45,563 bases of DNA, from contig NZ_NIDE01000012.1 in the NCBI RefSeq assembly GCF_002197845.1, positions 1 to 45,563 of the forward strand, written 5' to 3'. The stretch is from Fimbriiglobus ruber. Its GTDB lineage: Bacteria > Planctomycetota > Planctomycetia > Gemmatales > Gemmataceae. Made by a program: the position numbers and the translations under genes. Below the pieces are notes generated by a model. It ran no database searches. It was not told the DNA's origin and worked only from the letters and a program-made list of their open reading frames with translations. Shown piece after piece: positions 24,147 through 32,958 of the stretch (positions within the stretch are counted from its first letter, which is position 1; each line of letters begins with the position of its first letter).

Positions 24147-25532
24147 ATGCTCGCCCCCCGTCCGTCGGACGACGAACTGCGGGCCTTCCAGAACGGCAAA
24201 CCGTCGAACGCCGTGGAACAATGGCTCGACGCCGACCCGGGCGCCGCCGCGGTTCTAGCCATGCTTCCCGCCGTCGGGTTGGCGGCAGACGTGGCCGGGT
24301 TGTCGTCCATGTTGGCCGCGAACGACCTGCTACTTGAAGCAGGCCTACCTCCTCCGAACCCAACGGTCCGGTTCGTCCAGTCGCTCCCGACGATCGGCAA
24401 TCACCGCATTCTGCGGGAACTCGGTCGCGGCGGGATGGGAGTGGTCTATCTGGCCCACGACGCCGACCTGAACTGCAAGGTGGCGATCAAGATGATCCTG
24501 CCGGAGTGGTCGGGCGACGCCGATTTGCATGCCCGCTTCCGCCGCGAGGGTCGGGCGCTCGCCGGGCTGCGTGGGAAGGAGGGCGTGGTAACGGCGTACT
24601 CCGCCGGGTTCGACCACGACCCACCGTTTCTGGTGATGGAATACCTGGAAGGGGCGACGCTCGAACATTGGTTGCCGGCGCGACCCGGGCCGGCGACGGC
24701 CGAAGACGTGCTGTGGGTGGCGGAGCAATCGCTCGCCGCACTGTCCGCCGTTCACGCCGCCGGGCATGTCCACCGCGACATCAAACCGAACAACTTATGG
24801 GTGGCGAACGGCAGTGTGAAGCTCCTCGATTTCGGCGTCGTCACCCATGCCGGCGCGGACACCGGGAGGGCCGGCACACACGGGTACATAGCACCGGAAC
24901 AGCAGAGCGGCGGTACGGTGGACGGGCGGGCCGATCTCTACTCGCTGGGGGCGGTGCTGTACCGCATGGCCACCGGCCGCCCGCCCGTCGGCGTCGCCGA
25001 CGAACCCGACCCGCTCCGGCACCTACCGCGAGAACTGTCCGCGTTCATCCGCCGACTGCTTGCCCACAAGAAGGAGGAGCGGCCCGCGCACGCAACGGCG
25101 GCGATGGAAGAGTTGCGGGCCGTCCGCGCCCGGGTTCCTCTGCCCGAGTCAGAACGGCAGAAGGAGCGGCTGGAGTGGGTTCTGCTCACCGCGGGATTGG
25201 CCGCCGTCCTGGGTATAATCGGGGTATGGTGGTTGCTCGACCGCGCTGCGGTAACTCACCGGGCGGCGGAGCGGGATGCGGTCGTCGAGCAGATTCGAGA
25301 AACGGACCAAGCATTCGACCAGTTGGCTAAGGAACTTGACGCCGCCGCGAAAGCGCTGGAGATGGCGAAAGCAGCCGACTTGAATGGGGCGCCGAACGCC
25401 GAAGCCCTGATGAAGGCGACCGCGCAATTCAACACGGCTTGGAATAACTATCAGAGAGCACGGGATCAGGTCCTCCACTCCAGCGGCCGCCGTAAAGAAT
25501 TGCTCGACCGATTAAGAAATATAGATAAATAA
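24147..25532 (+). CDS. Membrane Ser/Thr protein kinase
   Basis: The chosen start is ATG 24147 (MLAPRPSDDELRAFQNG) with GGAG upstream; a TTG at 24129 is less likely. The protein of about 461 aa has an N-terminal planctomycete-type segment (residues 1-80), then a complete Hanks kinase: GRGGMGVVY (about 93-101), VAIKMILPE lysine, HRDIKPNN (about 210-217), LLDFGVV and YIAPEQ. A membrane helix (WVLLTAGLAAVLGIIGVWWLL, about 343-363) leads to a C-terminal helical domain of about 95 residues outside the membrane. That domain resembles the matching part of the truncated kinase at 25802. All catalytic residues are present, so it should be active. Confidence 0.92.
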   Translation: MLAPRPSDDELRAFQNGKPSNAVEQWLDADPGAAAVLAMLPAVGLAADVAGLSSMLAANDLLLEAGLPPPNPTVRFVQSLPTIGNHRILRELGRGGMGVVYLAHDADLNCKVAIKMILPEWSGDADLHARFRREGRALAGLRGKEGVVTAYSAGFDHDPPFLVMEYLEGATLEHWLPARPGPATAEDVLWVAEQSLAALSAVHAAGHVHRDIKPNNLWVANGSVKLLDFGVVTHAGADTGRAGTHGYIAPEQQSGGTVDGRADLYSLGAVLYRMATGRPPVGVADEPDPLRHLPRELSAFIRRLLAHKKEERPAHATAAMEELRAVRARVPLPESERQKERLEWVLLTAGLAAVLGIIGVWWLLDRAAVTHRAAERDAVVEQIRETDQAFDQLAKELDAAAKALEMAKAADLNGAPNAEALMKATAQFNTAWNNYQRARDQVLHSSGRRKELLDRLRNIDK

Positions 25533-25801
25533 TAAAATGATAGTATAATAACTGTCTTAGTTTTAGCCGCTTCGCCATTGAACGTCCGATCCAAACAATT
25601 TGTGAATCCGCTGTCGCGCCATCCCGGCCTATGTGCTTGGAAACGTTGCAATTCCCAGGGAAATATGGCAAGAATGTGAAAGCCCACACCTCAATGAACG
25701 TGGCCTTCTTCGTTAGTGGAACAGACCGGAACTTATCGGACCTCGAACCGTTCGATGCGGCCCGGTTCGGGGTTGACCCGCGCGAAGCCGCAACTCGTAC
25801 T

Positions 25802-26710
25802 TCACTCTTTTTTGTCCTGCATAGCGGCCTTTGACCCCAAGCGGTCAAGGAGATTGGCCCGCGTGCGGTGGGCATCGTCGATCCGAGTCTTGGCGGAGTT
25901 GTACCGATCCATCGCGTCCCGGAACCGTTCCGCCGCTTTGAGTCGGGCAGCGGCGTCCGCCTTCCCGTGCAGATCAATGGCTCGGGCCGCGTCCATCTCC
26001 TTGACCGCTTCGGACAACTCGTCGAGGCCGCGGTCCAGTTCCACCTCGGTCGCGCGGATGCGGTCAACGTTTCGCGCCTGCTCCGCCCGCACCAGTAGCC
26101 ATCCGACAATGAGGAGGCCGAGCGTCGCTGATAATCCGATGGTCAGCCATGCCCAGGGGTTCGATGGCGGCTTCAACTCGGCCAGTTCGATTTGCTCCGG
26201 TGTGGGAACGGCCTTCAACTCGGCCAACTTGGTCAGCGCGGCGTGGGCGGATGCGGGGCGCTTGGCCGGTTCCTTGTCGAGGAGTTCGAGAATAAAACCC
26301 CGCAGGGCCGGCGGTAGTTCCTGGAACTTGGGTTCGTCCGCGAGGTTCGCAACCGTGCCGACGTGCTTGCCCGTCGCCATCTCGTACAGCACCACGCCGA
26401 CAGAATAGAGGTCGGACTTCGTGTCGGCCTCGGCACCTGCCGCCACTTCCGGGGCCATGTATGCGGCCGTCCCCGCCGGCATCGTCTCCTGGCCGGCGTG
26501 GGCGGCGATGCCGAAGTCGAGGAGCTTGATCTTCCCGTGCGCGACCCACAGGTTTCCCGGCTTGATGTCGCGGTGGATCAGCCCGGCGTCGTGGGCGGCC
26601 GCCGTCCCCGTCAAAGTGTGCTCGGCGAACCAGGCCACATTCGCCGCGGCTTCCTTGGTGCCGGTGGCGGTCAGCCACTGATCGAGGTTCACCCCTTCCA
26701 GGTACTGCAT
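25802..26710 (-). pseudogene. Ser/Thr kinase lacking its N-lobe, paralogue of the facing kinase
   Basis: The frame retains HRDIKPGNLW (about residues 45-54), LLDFGIA, MAPEV, a membrane helix (WAWLTIGLSATLGLLIVGWLLV, about 186-207) and a C-terminal helical domain. It lacks the glycine loop and the ATP-anchoring lysine; kinase similarity stops upstream of PFLVMQYLEG, around 26735. Beyond that the DNA is unrelated in this frame, so a rearrangement has removed the 5' part. It cannot be a normal kinase. If translated from the ATG at 26710 it would still place the outer domain in the membrane. Its outer domain and that of the kinase at 24147 share a pattern ending in LLDRL, showing common origin. 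The two genes converge with a 269-base gap. Confidence 0.8.
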
Positions 26711-27223
26711 GACGAGGAACGGGCAGCTCCCACAGAACCACAGACGACAGCTTGGGCACCGCCTTTCCCTCGCGGGTGGCGATCTCGGCCTGGGCCGCCT
26801 TCAGCAGCGGCGAAGGGTTCATCACGAGTTGCACGCTGACCTTGGCTTGGTACTCATGCGTCTCCAGTTGTCGTATTGGAGTTCGATAAAGCAACAAACA
26901 CCAGCCCGCGCCGCCCGACCTGAGCGGCAGTTTCCAGTTTGAGACACCTTCCAGCATACCCGGTCAGAATGACGAGTTGGAAATGGCCGGGCAGGATGAG
27001 GTCGCGGAACACCAGTACCGTGCGAACGAACCGTCACCAGATGGTCGTCTTTATCCTCCGGGTGGTACCGGCCACGAAGGCCGATTGTGCAACTGGATTA
27101 CTTGAACCGCCATCCGAGTCTTGCTCCTTATCCAATTATGTGGTACATAAAGGACGTTATGCACCCCAATGTCGACTTTCTTGGCCAGGGTGCTGGATCA
27201 GCCGATTTTGAGCGGGGGCAGGC
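26711..27223. other. Rearranged stretch with gene remnants
   Basis: This 513-base stretch joins the broken kinase to the tyrosine recombinase. Minus-strand frames here contain protein-like pieces (VMNPSPLLKAAQAEIATREGKAVPKL and FRDLILPGHFQLVILTGYAG) in different phases. That suggests fragments of lost genes. I can name none of them and see no intact gene. Confidence 0.45.
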
Positions 27224-28210
27224 ATGACAGGCGAACTGGTGGTGGTCAACAAGCACGAAGACGTCGTCCGGCTCGATCCTGCATCGATCATCCCGGCCAT
27301 CGTTACCCGCGCCGGTGCCCGGGCCGAGGAGAAGTTCGCGGAATTCTTCGCTGCATCGATCCGTAACGTGAATACGAGAATGGCCTATCTACGGGCCGTG
27401 ACCAAATTTTTCGCCTGGATTGATGCCAAGGCGCTCGGCCTCGACAAAATCCGACCCCTCCACGTCGCCACCTACATCGAACTCCTCGGCCGCGACTGCT
27501 CAGCACCCACCGTGAAACAGAACCTCGCGGCCATCCGCATGTTATTCGATTATCTTATACTTGGACAAGTAATTGAAATGAACCCGGCCGCCGCCGTCCG
27601 CGGCCCCAGCTATTCGGCCAAGAAAGGGAAAACCCCCGTCCTCGACCAGGACGAGACCCGCCAACTCCTCGGGGCCATCGACGCCACCACCCTCGTCGGT
27701 GCCCGCGACCGGGCGGTCATCGGCCTGATGGTTTACACCTTCGCCCGTGTCGGTGCGCTCGCCGCCATGAATATTGAGGATTACTACGCCCAAGGAAAAC
27801 GGTGGTGGGTGCGACTGCACGAAAAGGGTGGGAAACTCCACGAACTCCCCTGCCACCACAAGCTGGAAGAATTGCTTGACGTCTACCTGGAAATAGCCCA
27901 ACTAGGAGAGCAGAAAAAGGGGCCGCTCTTTCGCACCGCCACTGGCAAAACCGGCAAGCTGACCGTCAAGCGGATGACCCGCCGCGACGTTTACCGGATG
28001 GTTCGCCGGCGTGCGACGGAAGCCGGGATCGAAACCAAAATCGGCTGCCACACCTTCCGCGCAACCGGCATCACCAATTACCTTGAGAATGGCGGCACCC
28101 TCGAAAAGGCCCAGCAACTCGCCAACCACGAATCCGCCCGCACCACGAAGCTCTACGACCGGCGGAATGACAAGCTGAGCCTGGATGAGGTGGAGAGAAT
28201 TACCATCTAA
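27224..28210 (+). CDS. Tyrosine recombinase (XerC/phage-integrase family)
   Basis: The 328-aa protein has a SAM-like N-terminal core-binding domain (residues about 35-125: NTRMAYLRAVTKFFAWID to AIRMLFDYLI). The catalytic domain shows the R-K-H-R-H-Y set: FARVGAL Arg (about 173), EKGGKLHE Lys (about 201), CHTFRATG His and Arg (about 275-279), ANHES His (about 300) and LYDRR Tyr (about 310). All residues needed for strand exchange are there. GGGGG lies just before the ATG. It could resolve plasmid dimers or move a cassette. Its neighbours on the left are rearranged, but I find no clear attachment sites. A strong terminator follows. Confidence 0.92.
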   Translation: MTGELVVVNKHEDVVRLDPASIIPAIVTRAGARAEEKFAEFFAASIRNVNTRMAYLRAVTKFFAWIDAKALGLDKIRPLHVATYIELLGRDCSAPTVKQNLAAIRMLFDYLILGQVIEMNPAAAVRGPSYSAKKGKTPVLDQDETRQLLGAIDATTLVGARDRAVIGLMVYTFARVGALAAMNIEDYYAQGKRWWVRLHEKGGKLHELPCHHKLEELLDVYLEIAQLGEQKKGPLFRTATGKTGKLTVKRMTRRDVYRMVRRRATEAGIETKIGCHTFRATGITNYLENGGTLEKAQQLANHESARTTKLYDRRNDKLSLDEVERITI

Positions 28211-28274
28211 ATCAATCCGGAACTACGATCATTTGTTCACTATCCAGTTAACTTGGCTGAGTACCAAAAGAGAA

Positions 28275-28301
28275 ACACCGCCATTTTTTAAATGGCGGTG
28301 T
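28275..28301. terminator. Terminator after the recombinase gene
   Basis: ACACCGCCATTT and AAATGGCGGTGT form a 12-bp stem with a TTT loop. It separates the recombinase (+) from the small peptide gene (-) and could serve both. Confidence 0.7.
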
Positions 28302-28326
28302 AGGGCGAAGAGAAAACTTAGACAGT

Positions 28327-28518
28327 TCAACAAGTGGTGGGGGTCGGAATCGACTCGTTCGGAATCACGACCGACGCGATGATAATTTTGTCGATGTTGC
28401 CCGCGATTTGAATTATCGAACCGATTGCTTGTTCTGCGACGATTGGGCTCGCAGACGCAGTGACGTCAGACACAATCAGCCCAGAAATCGTAACCATAAA
28501 CAAAGATAAATTGAACAT
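28327..28518 (-). CDS. Small exported or membrane peptide, 63 aa
   Basis: ATG at 28518 is preceded by GAGGGG at about nine bases. The N-terminus MFNLSLFMVTISGLIVSDVTASA looks like a signal peptide cut after ASA. The remaining 40 residues are hydrophobic and low in charge (AIGSIIQIAGNIDKIIIASVVIP) with a single Cys at the last position. It could be a secreted peptide or a small membrane protein. It lies downstream of the ACT-domain gene on the same strand with a 57-base gap. Confidence 0.55.
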   Translation of the reverse strand: MFNLSLFMVTISGLIVSDVTASASPIVAEQAIGSIIQIAGNIDKIIIASVVIPNESIPTPTTC

Positions 28519-28575
28519 AAAATAACCCCTCGGTAAATTTTAGTGTTGTTATAGTCTTTAGTGTTGTTATAGCCT

Positions 28576-29265
28576 CTATTTCATCTTAACGACAAATCGG
28601 TTTTCTTCGCGGTGGTCTCCACTCGACCGTTTCCAGACCTCTCGCAACGTGACACGAGACCACGCCGGGCACCGGAGTTCCAGCCCATCCCTCAACTGCT
28701 GCTCGGTCATACTCGGGGGCACTTCCAGTTGCGCGAAAACCTGAACTTCTGGCAGCCCATCCAAACCTCCCAGATCGTCCTTGTCTGCTCGGAAATAGCG
28801 AAGATTAACATCGTTCGTGGCCAGAAAGTCCGCTACTGGATAGAGCAGCCCACATTCGTCTTTCAGCACCTCGACGTTGAGGTTGTAGAGTCGATCGAAC
28901 CCAACCAGCGACCGCAACTCGAAATCACCGGCGTCCTTTTTCAGATGTTCCGCCATTAAGCGGAGCTTTTCCTCGTTATCGCCGCCGTGGGTCAATTCGA
29001 AGCGAGAGCCTTGGCTGCGTTTCATCCGCTCACCCAGACATGACTCCACGTTGACTCTGAAGCGTTTAAATTGTTTGGTGACGTAGGCCAGAATGCCCGG
29101 ACGGTCGTACCCATCGACTGTGACTAGCAGGGTATCCGGGTAGAAGCTACAGTTCAGCGTGGCGAACGGCTCGTCTGTACCACGGTGGTGCAAGCTGAGC
29201 GTGAGTAACTCGCCCGCGCCCGTGCTGAAGCTGCCACCCCACATACTCATCAGTGCATTGCTCAT
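28576..29265 (-). CDS. Tandem ACT-domain protein (GcvR-like)
   Basis: I start at ATG 29265 (MSNALMSMWGG), with AGAGGAAAG upstream; the frame reaches 29436, but that extension is basic and unsupported. The 229-aa protein has two ACT-like domains. The first is LLVTVDGYDRPGILAYVTKQFKRFRVNVESCLGERM (about 45-90), where DRPGILA is the ligand-loop signature. The second is LNVEVLKDECGLLYPVADFLATNDVNLRYFRADK (about 130-165). This layout is like GcvR and related glycine-pathway regulators, which bind small molecules or proteins rather than DNA. What it regulates on a plasmid is unknown. Confidence 0.78.
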   Translation of the reverse strand: MSNALMSMWGGSFSTGAGELLTLSLHHRGTDEPFATLNCSFYPDTLLVTVDGYDRPGILAYVTKQFKRFRVNVESCLGERMKRSQGSRFELTHGGDNEEKLRLMAEHLKKDAGDFELRSLVGFDRLYNLNVEVLKDECGLLYPVADFLATNDVNLRYFRADKDDLGGLDGLPEVQVFAQLEVPPSMTEQQLRDGLELRCPAWSRVTLREVWKRSSGDHREENRFVVKMK

Positions 29266-29533
29266 CTGCTTTCCTCTTTCTGAAGACAAACCGATTTTGT
29301 TATCGCCCTTGATACTTCGCTCTTCCCTGTCACAGAGGGATGGCAGGGATAAGTCTTCTCGTTGACAACAAAAGGTGGTTTTTTGCACTTTTAGAGTTTT
29401 TTGCCGCCGGTTCAGAAATGACCATTTTCTAGCCATGACTTAGTAACAGGGTGCAAAACAGCCTCACTTGCCGTTCTTCTGAACCCAGATTGGGGCCTAG
29501 ACAGTCACACGGACGAATGGGAGGGTTTCAAAT

Positions 29534-29764
29534 ATGCCGAAGCAAGCAACGGCCCGCGTGTTGGCTACGATCAGCGCAGCCGTCTACTGCGGTGCTTATG
29601 GGACTGCGGCCGTCATAGCTCATCTGAATCAAATGCACCAGGAATTTTATCCTGTGTACGCGGTAATCACCGCGGCCGCTTTACTCCATCTGGTGGCCGA
29701 GTTGTCCGGCAATGACCATACCCCGCCGCCAGGCGAATGGAATGGAACCGGGAGCGAGACCTGA
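29534..29764 (+). CDS. Small membrane protein, 76 aa
   Basis: ATG at 29534 has GGGAGGG upstream. Two hydrophobic segments (VLATISAAVYCGAYGTAAVIA, residues about 9-29, and YPVYAVITAAALLHLVAEL, about 39-57) are joined by a polar loop. The C-terminal 20 residues are polar and Pro/Gly-rich. A two-helix hairpin in the membrane is likely. It is divergent from the ACT gene, and a strong terminator follows. No family is recognised. Confidence 0.65.
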   Translation: MPKQATARVLATISAAVYCGAYGTAAVIAHLNQMHQEFYPVYAVITAAALLHLVAELSGNDHTPPPGEWNGTGSET

Positions 29765-29830
29765 CGGAAACAGTTCAATCGCCGAAGCGATCGGGGTCGA
29801 ATTAAGCCGATGACGCGTCCAGTATTACTC

Positions 29831-29871
29831 AAACGCAAGTGGGCCGGGATACTCCCGGCCCACTTGCGTTT
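29831..29871. terminator. Strong bidirectional terminator
   Basis: AAACGCAAGTGGGCCGGGA pairs with its exact complement (29853-29871) in a 19-bp stem with loop TAC; the ends give short A and T runs on both strands. It lies between the membrane protein (+) and the LRR gene (-), which converge here. Confidence 0.8.
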
Positions 29872-29890
29872 GACCTGTGTTAATTACCGA

Positions 29891-30931
29891 CTACACGTTT
29901 CTTCCTGTAGCTATTTCATTGTGTTCGTCCGTACGCCGGCTAATTAATTGCCCAACTTTCTGCGGGAGGTGCTCGGTGTCGAGCGTGAGGACAACGGAGT
30001 TCAAGTAGGGCGAGTCGAGCAGCTTGTTGATCGCCACCGGGGACAACGGATTGCCCTCCAAATGAAGCTCCTTTAATGTCTCCAGCGCCGGCGTGCTTGC
30101 CAATTCGGTTGCCCCCGCGTCATCGAGACCACAATCATTTAGCCAGAGAAAGTGAAGCGCAGGGTGCAGGGAGCCGACATCTGAAAATATTTTCACAACA
30201 TCAATAGGAATCGAGTTATTGCTAAATTCCAGGCTTTTCACTTGCGGAAGATTTGGTGAAATCAAGATTTCTCGCAGGCCGTCGGGTCCGACATCACAGG
30301 CAGACAAATTCAAGGCTTTTAAATGCCCCACCCGCGTTGAAGAAGCCAGCGATTCCGCCGCTTGGTCGTTCCATCCTTTCCCCCGCAGTGAGAGCGCGTC
30401 GACCCGCTCAAGAATCGGGAGATCAAAAAACTTGTCGGCTTGCCAAGAAAAATCAAAATAACGCTCGCCGAGATCGAGAGTCAGCCCTTCAAGTAACGGT
30501 GCCGCTTCACTGAGTTCCTCTGCGTACCGATCAAACTGACTTGCGTCGTCGAATATGAAATGGGACGGAAAACCCCTGCGGTAAACGACCTTGTGAAGAC
30601 CTGGAAAAGATTCCTTATATTCGTTCGTTTTCTCTCTGCCCCACCGTGAGAAAAGAGCCTGCTCTTCGTCATGTAACTGACGAAACCTGGCAATCCCTTC
30701 CGGGGTAGTAGGAGGTGAACTGGCACTTGCAATCTGCGCCAGTTCGCATTGGACTTCGATGAATCTCGCTTCCTGCTTCCTGCGGTCGTCCTTCGCCAGC
30801 ATTTGAGCGTAGCGAAGTCGCGGCTCATCTTCGCTGGGACGAGCCGAAACTTCTGCCAATATTGCGTTTAAGTCATCGTAACTATTGAGCACCAGATCAT
30901 CTATCACTGCAATGCGCGATTTGTCAACCAT
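29891..30931 (-). CDS. TIGR02996-domain leucine-rich-repeat protein
   Basis: The 346-aa protein starts with the TIGR02996 signature (LNAILAEVSARPSEDEPRLRYAQMLAKDDRRKQEARFIEVQCELA, residues about 22-68; shown here only in part as a known family pattern). This domain is frequent in Gemmata-like planctomycetes, where it precedes LRR arrays. Residues about 145-320 carry leucine-rich repeats of the type HLKALNLSACDVGPDGLREIL and LHFLWLNDCGLDDAGATELA. No signal peptide or membrane helix is seen, so it is probably cytoplasmic and acts in protein-protein contact. It is set apart from other genes, with an 800-base gene-poor region upstream. Confidence 0.85.
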   Translation of the reverse strand: MVDKSRIAVIDDLVLNSYDDLNAILAEVSARPSEDEPRLRYAQMLAKDDRRKQEARFIEVQCELAQIASASSPPTTPEGIARFRQLHDEEQALFSRWGREKTNEYKESFPGLHKVVYRRGFPSHFIFDDASQFDRYAEELSEAAPLLEGLTLDLGERYFDFSWQADKFFDLPILERVDALSLRGKGWNDQAAESLASSTRVGHLKALNLSACDVGPDGLREILISPNLPQVKSLEFSNNSIPIDVVKIFSDVGSLHPALHFLWLNDCGLDDAGATELASTPALETLKELHLEGNPLSPVAINKLLDSPYLNSVVLTLDTEHLPQKVGQLISRRTDEHNEIATGRNV

Positions 30932-31732
30932 GTGTCATGTCTCTTTTGGAGTGGGCGCTTTTTGGTAATTTACATGGCCATTCCGTCCATCCAGGCATTC
31001 CGAACGCACGCAGATGGCATACCGCATCGGCCCGGTCCTCCCGCCCCACACCTGCTTCTTCAGAGTCGATTCTTAACATCATTCGGGACGCCGGCGTCCA
31101 ACTAGCCAGGATGACCAAAAAAGTCCTCAGCCGCCGAGCCAATCACTTTTCTTCCGAGGAAGACATTTTTCGCTAGCGAAACCCAAAACCATTGGCTACC
31201 TTTAACCGGACGGGATTTTACGAATTCTCTCCCCTATTTGAATACCGTCTGGTGGCCATAAGGATAACACCATCTTTTATAAATTGATACTGCCTCCACT
31301 TCCATTTTGCGGGAAAGCCGCCGCACAAAATGCGTAGGAACAAGGAGAATCATCGTCTTTAGCCCACAGCAAATAGAAAGTAAGCGATTCAGCTAGCTTG
31401 TTGCGAATCAGTCTCAGATATAAAAGGATTGCCAGCAAAGGAATTATGCTTTCGCAAATATTCTGAGTGATGTGATCGACGCTGTAAATCTAAACACCGA
31501 GCCGGCGCCTGATATTCCGACAGTTGTTAACTTGGGCTACCGATAATTCACGTCACTGAAGTCTTCCGGGTCGCGCGCCAGGTATAATTTATCAATCCCG
31601 CCGCGGTTGTACGTCAAAAGCAGCGAAAGTAAATTTTGGCGTATGTTTATTGTTATACCGCTTAATAATTCTTGTCACTGACTTGGTCCTACAACCGCTT
31701 TTTTTCCCCTCGGCCATATAGAGGTGCCTTCT
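30932..31732. other. Gene-poor, AT-richer region
   Basis: About 800 bases with no convincing plus-strand gene. It should contain the promoter of the LRR gene (-) and that of the 123-aa gene (+). On the minus strand near 31545-31670 a 42-codon open stretch reads LLTYNRGGIDKLYLARDPED before stopping. It looks protein-like but has no good start, so it may be a gene remnant. A 79-codon frame at 30937 lacks a ribosome site. Confidence 0.5.
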
Positions 31733-32104
31733 ATGGCTGGCCCGTTACTCGAATGGCTCATCGATCCGAACAAGGACCGTCAAGCGGAGTGCATCGCAGC
31801 TGTGGAAGCGGCCGCGATGCTGACGATTTCTCGGCTGAATACGCCCAACTATCCGAGACCGCGAGCGGTTAACATTCCGTCCGACTACATCGCGAGGTTT
31901 TTGGTCCGCGCCCTGACGGTGCGCATTCGTAAAGAAAAGTCAGGCAACGTCTTGGCCAAGGGAATTCTGCTTATTTCCCAATTACAAATTGGAAGCCGCG
32001 AATTCGATCGACTCGTCTCGCAATTTGTCCGAGCCACCGTGCGCGGAACCATTAACACGGACGAAGATTACACTGACAAGTATCCGAAAGATGACGGTAA
32101 TTAG
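31733..32104 (+). CDS. Hypothetical protein, 123 aa
   Basis: I start at ATG 31733 (MAGPLLEWLIDPNKDRQ), which has AGAGGT seven bases upstream; the frame can start nine bases earlier at GTG. The protein is largely helical and cytoplasmic (ECIAAVEAAAMLTISRLN, DYIARFLVRALTVRIRKEKSGNVLAKGILLISQL) with an acidic C-terminus. No family is recognised. It is upstream of the sigma-like gene on the same strand, but a hairpin at 32134 separates them. Confidence 0.6.
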   Translation: MAGPLLEWLIDPNKDRQAECIAAVEAAAMLTISRLNTPNYPRPRAVNIPSDYIARFLVRALTVRIRKEKSGNVLAKGILLISQLQIGSREFDRLVSQFVRATVRGTINTDEDYTDKYPKDDGN

Positions 32105-32133
32105 TCGCAATCGCCCGTTTAGACAGGACAAAC

Positions 32134-32167
32134 GCTACGGGGCGACCTGCGTGGTACGCCCCGTAGC
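32134..32167. terminator. Hairpin after the 123-aa gene
   Basis: GCTACGGGGCG and CGCCCCGTAGC form a perfect 11-bp stem with a 12-base loop. No T-run follows directly. A notably AT-rich stretch lies at 32221-32270, which may hold the promoter of the sigma-like gene. Confidence 0.55.
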
Positions 32168-32327
32168 CGTCAGCAAACTAACTGTCCTAGCAGTTCAAGT
32201 CAAAATCTTCATAAACTAGCATACGTTATTTAAATAATAAATTTTTAATTCTTTATCTGTCTCGTTTATTTCCGGTCGACGCCATCAGAATTGAGGGGCT
32301 GTACCTTTCACCACTGAGGCATTTTCC

Positions 32328-32921
32328 ATGACGGATTCAAGTCCTCTGACGCTCAAATTGCTTGTTTCACCGGACCAAATTCTCCAGGACCGGGTTAAAT
32401 CGGACGTGTTTAATATTGGCCTGGTTTATGCTTCGCGCACGTTTACCGCCTCGCGATCGCGATCTTTTAATATCGATCCCGGTGACGTAGCGACGCATGT
32501 TGTTTACGCCTTGACGGCCTCGGTTCAACACGAACAAAAATGCGATCCGGTGGCGGGGGGGCGTTATTCGAACTTAAGTCTCGATAGCCCCGCCTGTGGT
32601 CGAGTGATTTCGAGCTTCTGCGTCAACGCTTTCCGCGACCTCTGTCGCCGCGAAGAACGTTTCTTGAGAAACCGGGAATCGAGCGACGTCGCGGTAACGC
32701 CGGATTCACGCGCTGACTTTCGTCATCAATTTGAAGAACAAGACGAAGTGACCCAACGGGTGGAAAAACTTCGACGGATATGTACCGATGGCGAGCAGAA
32801 AGTCGTGGAAGAACTTCTTCGCTCGGCCATGAACTACCGCCAAGCGGCGGCGAATTTGGGCGTGACTGAAAGTTACCTCTCAAAAGTTATCCGGCGGATT
32901 CGAGAAAAGAACACGGACTAA
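32328..32921 (+). CDS. ECF sigma-like regulator next to the origin, 197 aa
   Basis: ATG at 32328 has GAGG about eight bases upstream. The C-terminal 50 residues form a sigma region 4-like helix-turn-helix (GEQKVVEELLRSAMNYRQAAANLGVTESYLSKVIRRIREK). The middle segment SSFCVNAFRDLCRREERFLRN resembles the end of region 2. The N-terminal part is less clear and lacks the usual DxxDxxQE polymerase-binding helix, so it could be a sigma-derived DNA-binding protein rather than a true sigma factor. It ends about 40 bases before the iterons and about 340 before rep, and may regulate replication; this is inference. Confidence 0.65.
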   Translation: MTDSSPLTLKLLVSPDQILQDRVKSDVFNIGLVYASRTFTASRSRSFNIDPGDVATHVVYALTASVQHEQKCDPVAGGRYSNLSLDSPACGRVISSFCVNAFRDLCRREERFLRNRESSDVAVTPDSRADFRHQFEEQDEVTQRVEKLRRICTDGEQKVVEELLRSAMNYRQAAANLGVTESYLSKVIRRIREKNTD

Positions 32922-32958
32922 CAGTTGTGCCTGAGTCCACAGGATAGCTACGTTTCAA

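Noticed and set aside
22785-24221. Minus-strand 478-codon open frame
   Set aside because: It mirrors the exported-protein gene; GC-rich codon bias creates long antisense frames, and its His/Arg/Leu-rich composition is typical of a shadow.
25429-26109. Minus-strand 226-codon open frame between the two kinases
   Set aside because: It reads the end of the kinase remnant in another frame and continues through the gap without a start or any family match.
26064-26957. Minus-strand 297-codon open frame over the kinase remnant
   Set aside because: Most of it is the kinase read in the wrong frame. Only its first 60 codons might be a remnant of another gene, noted in the junction entry.
30937-31176. 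Plus-strand 79-codon open frame
   Set aside because: No ribosome site, low-complexity Ser/Arg composition, and it occupies the promoter area of the divergent LRR gene.
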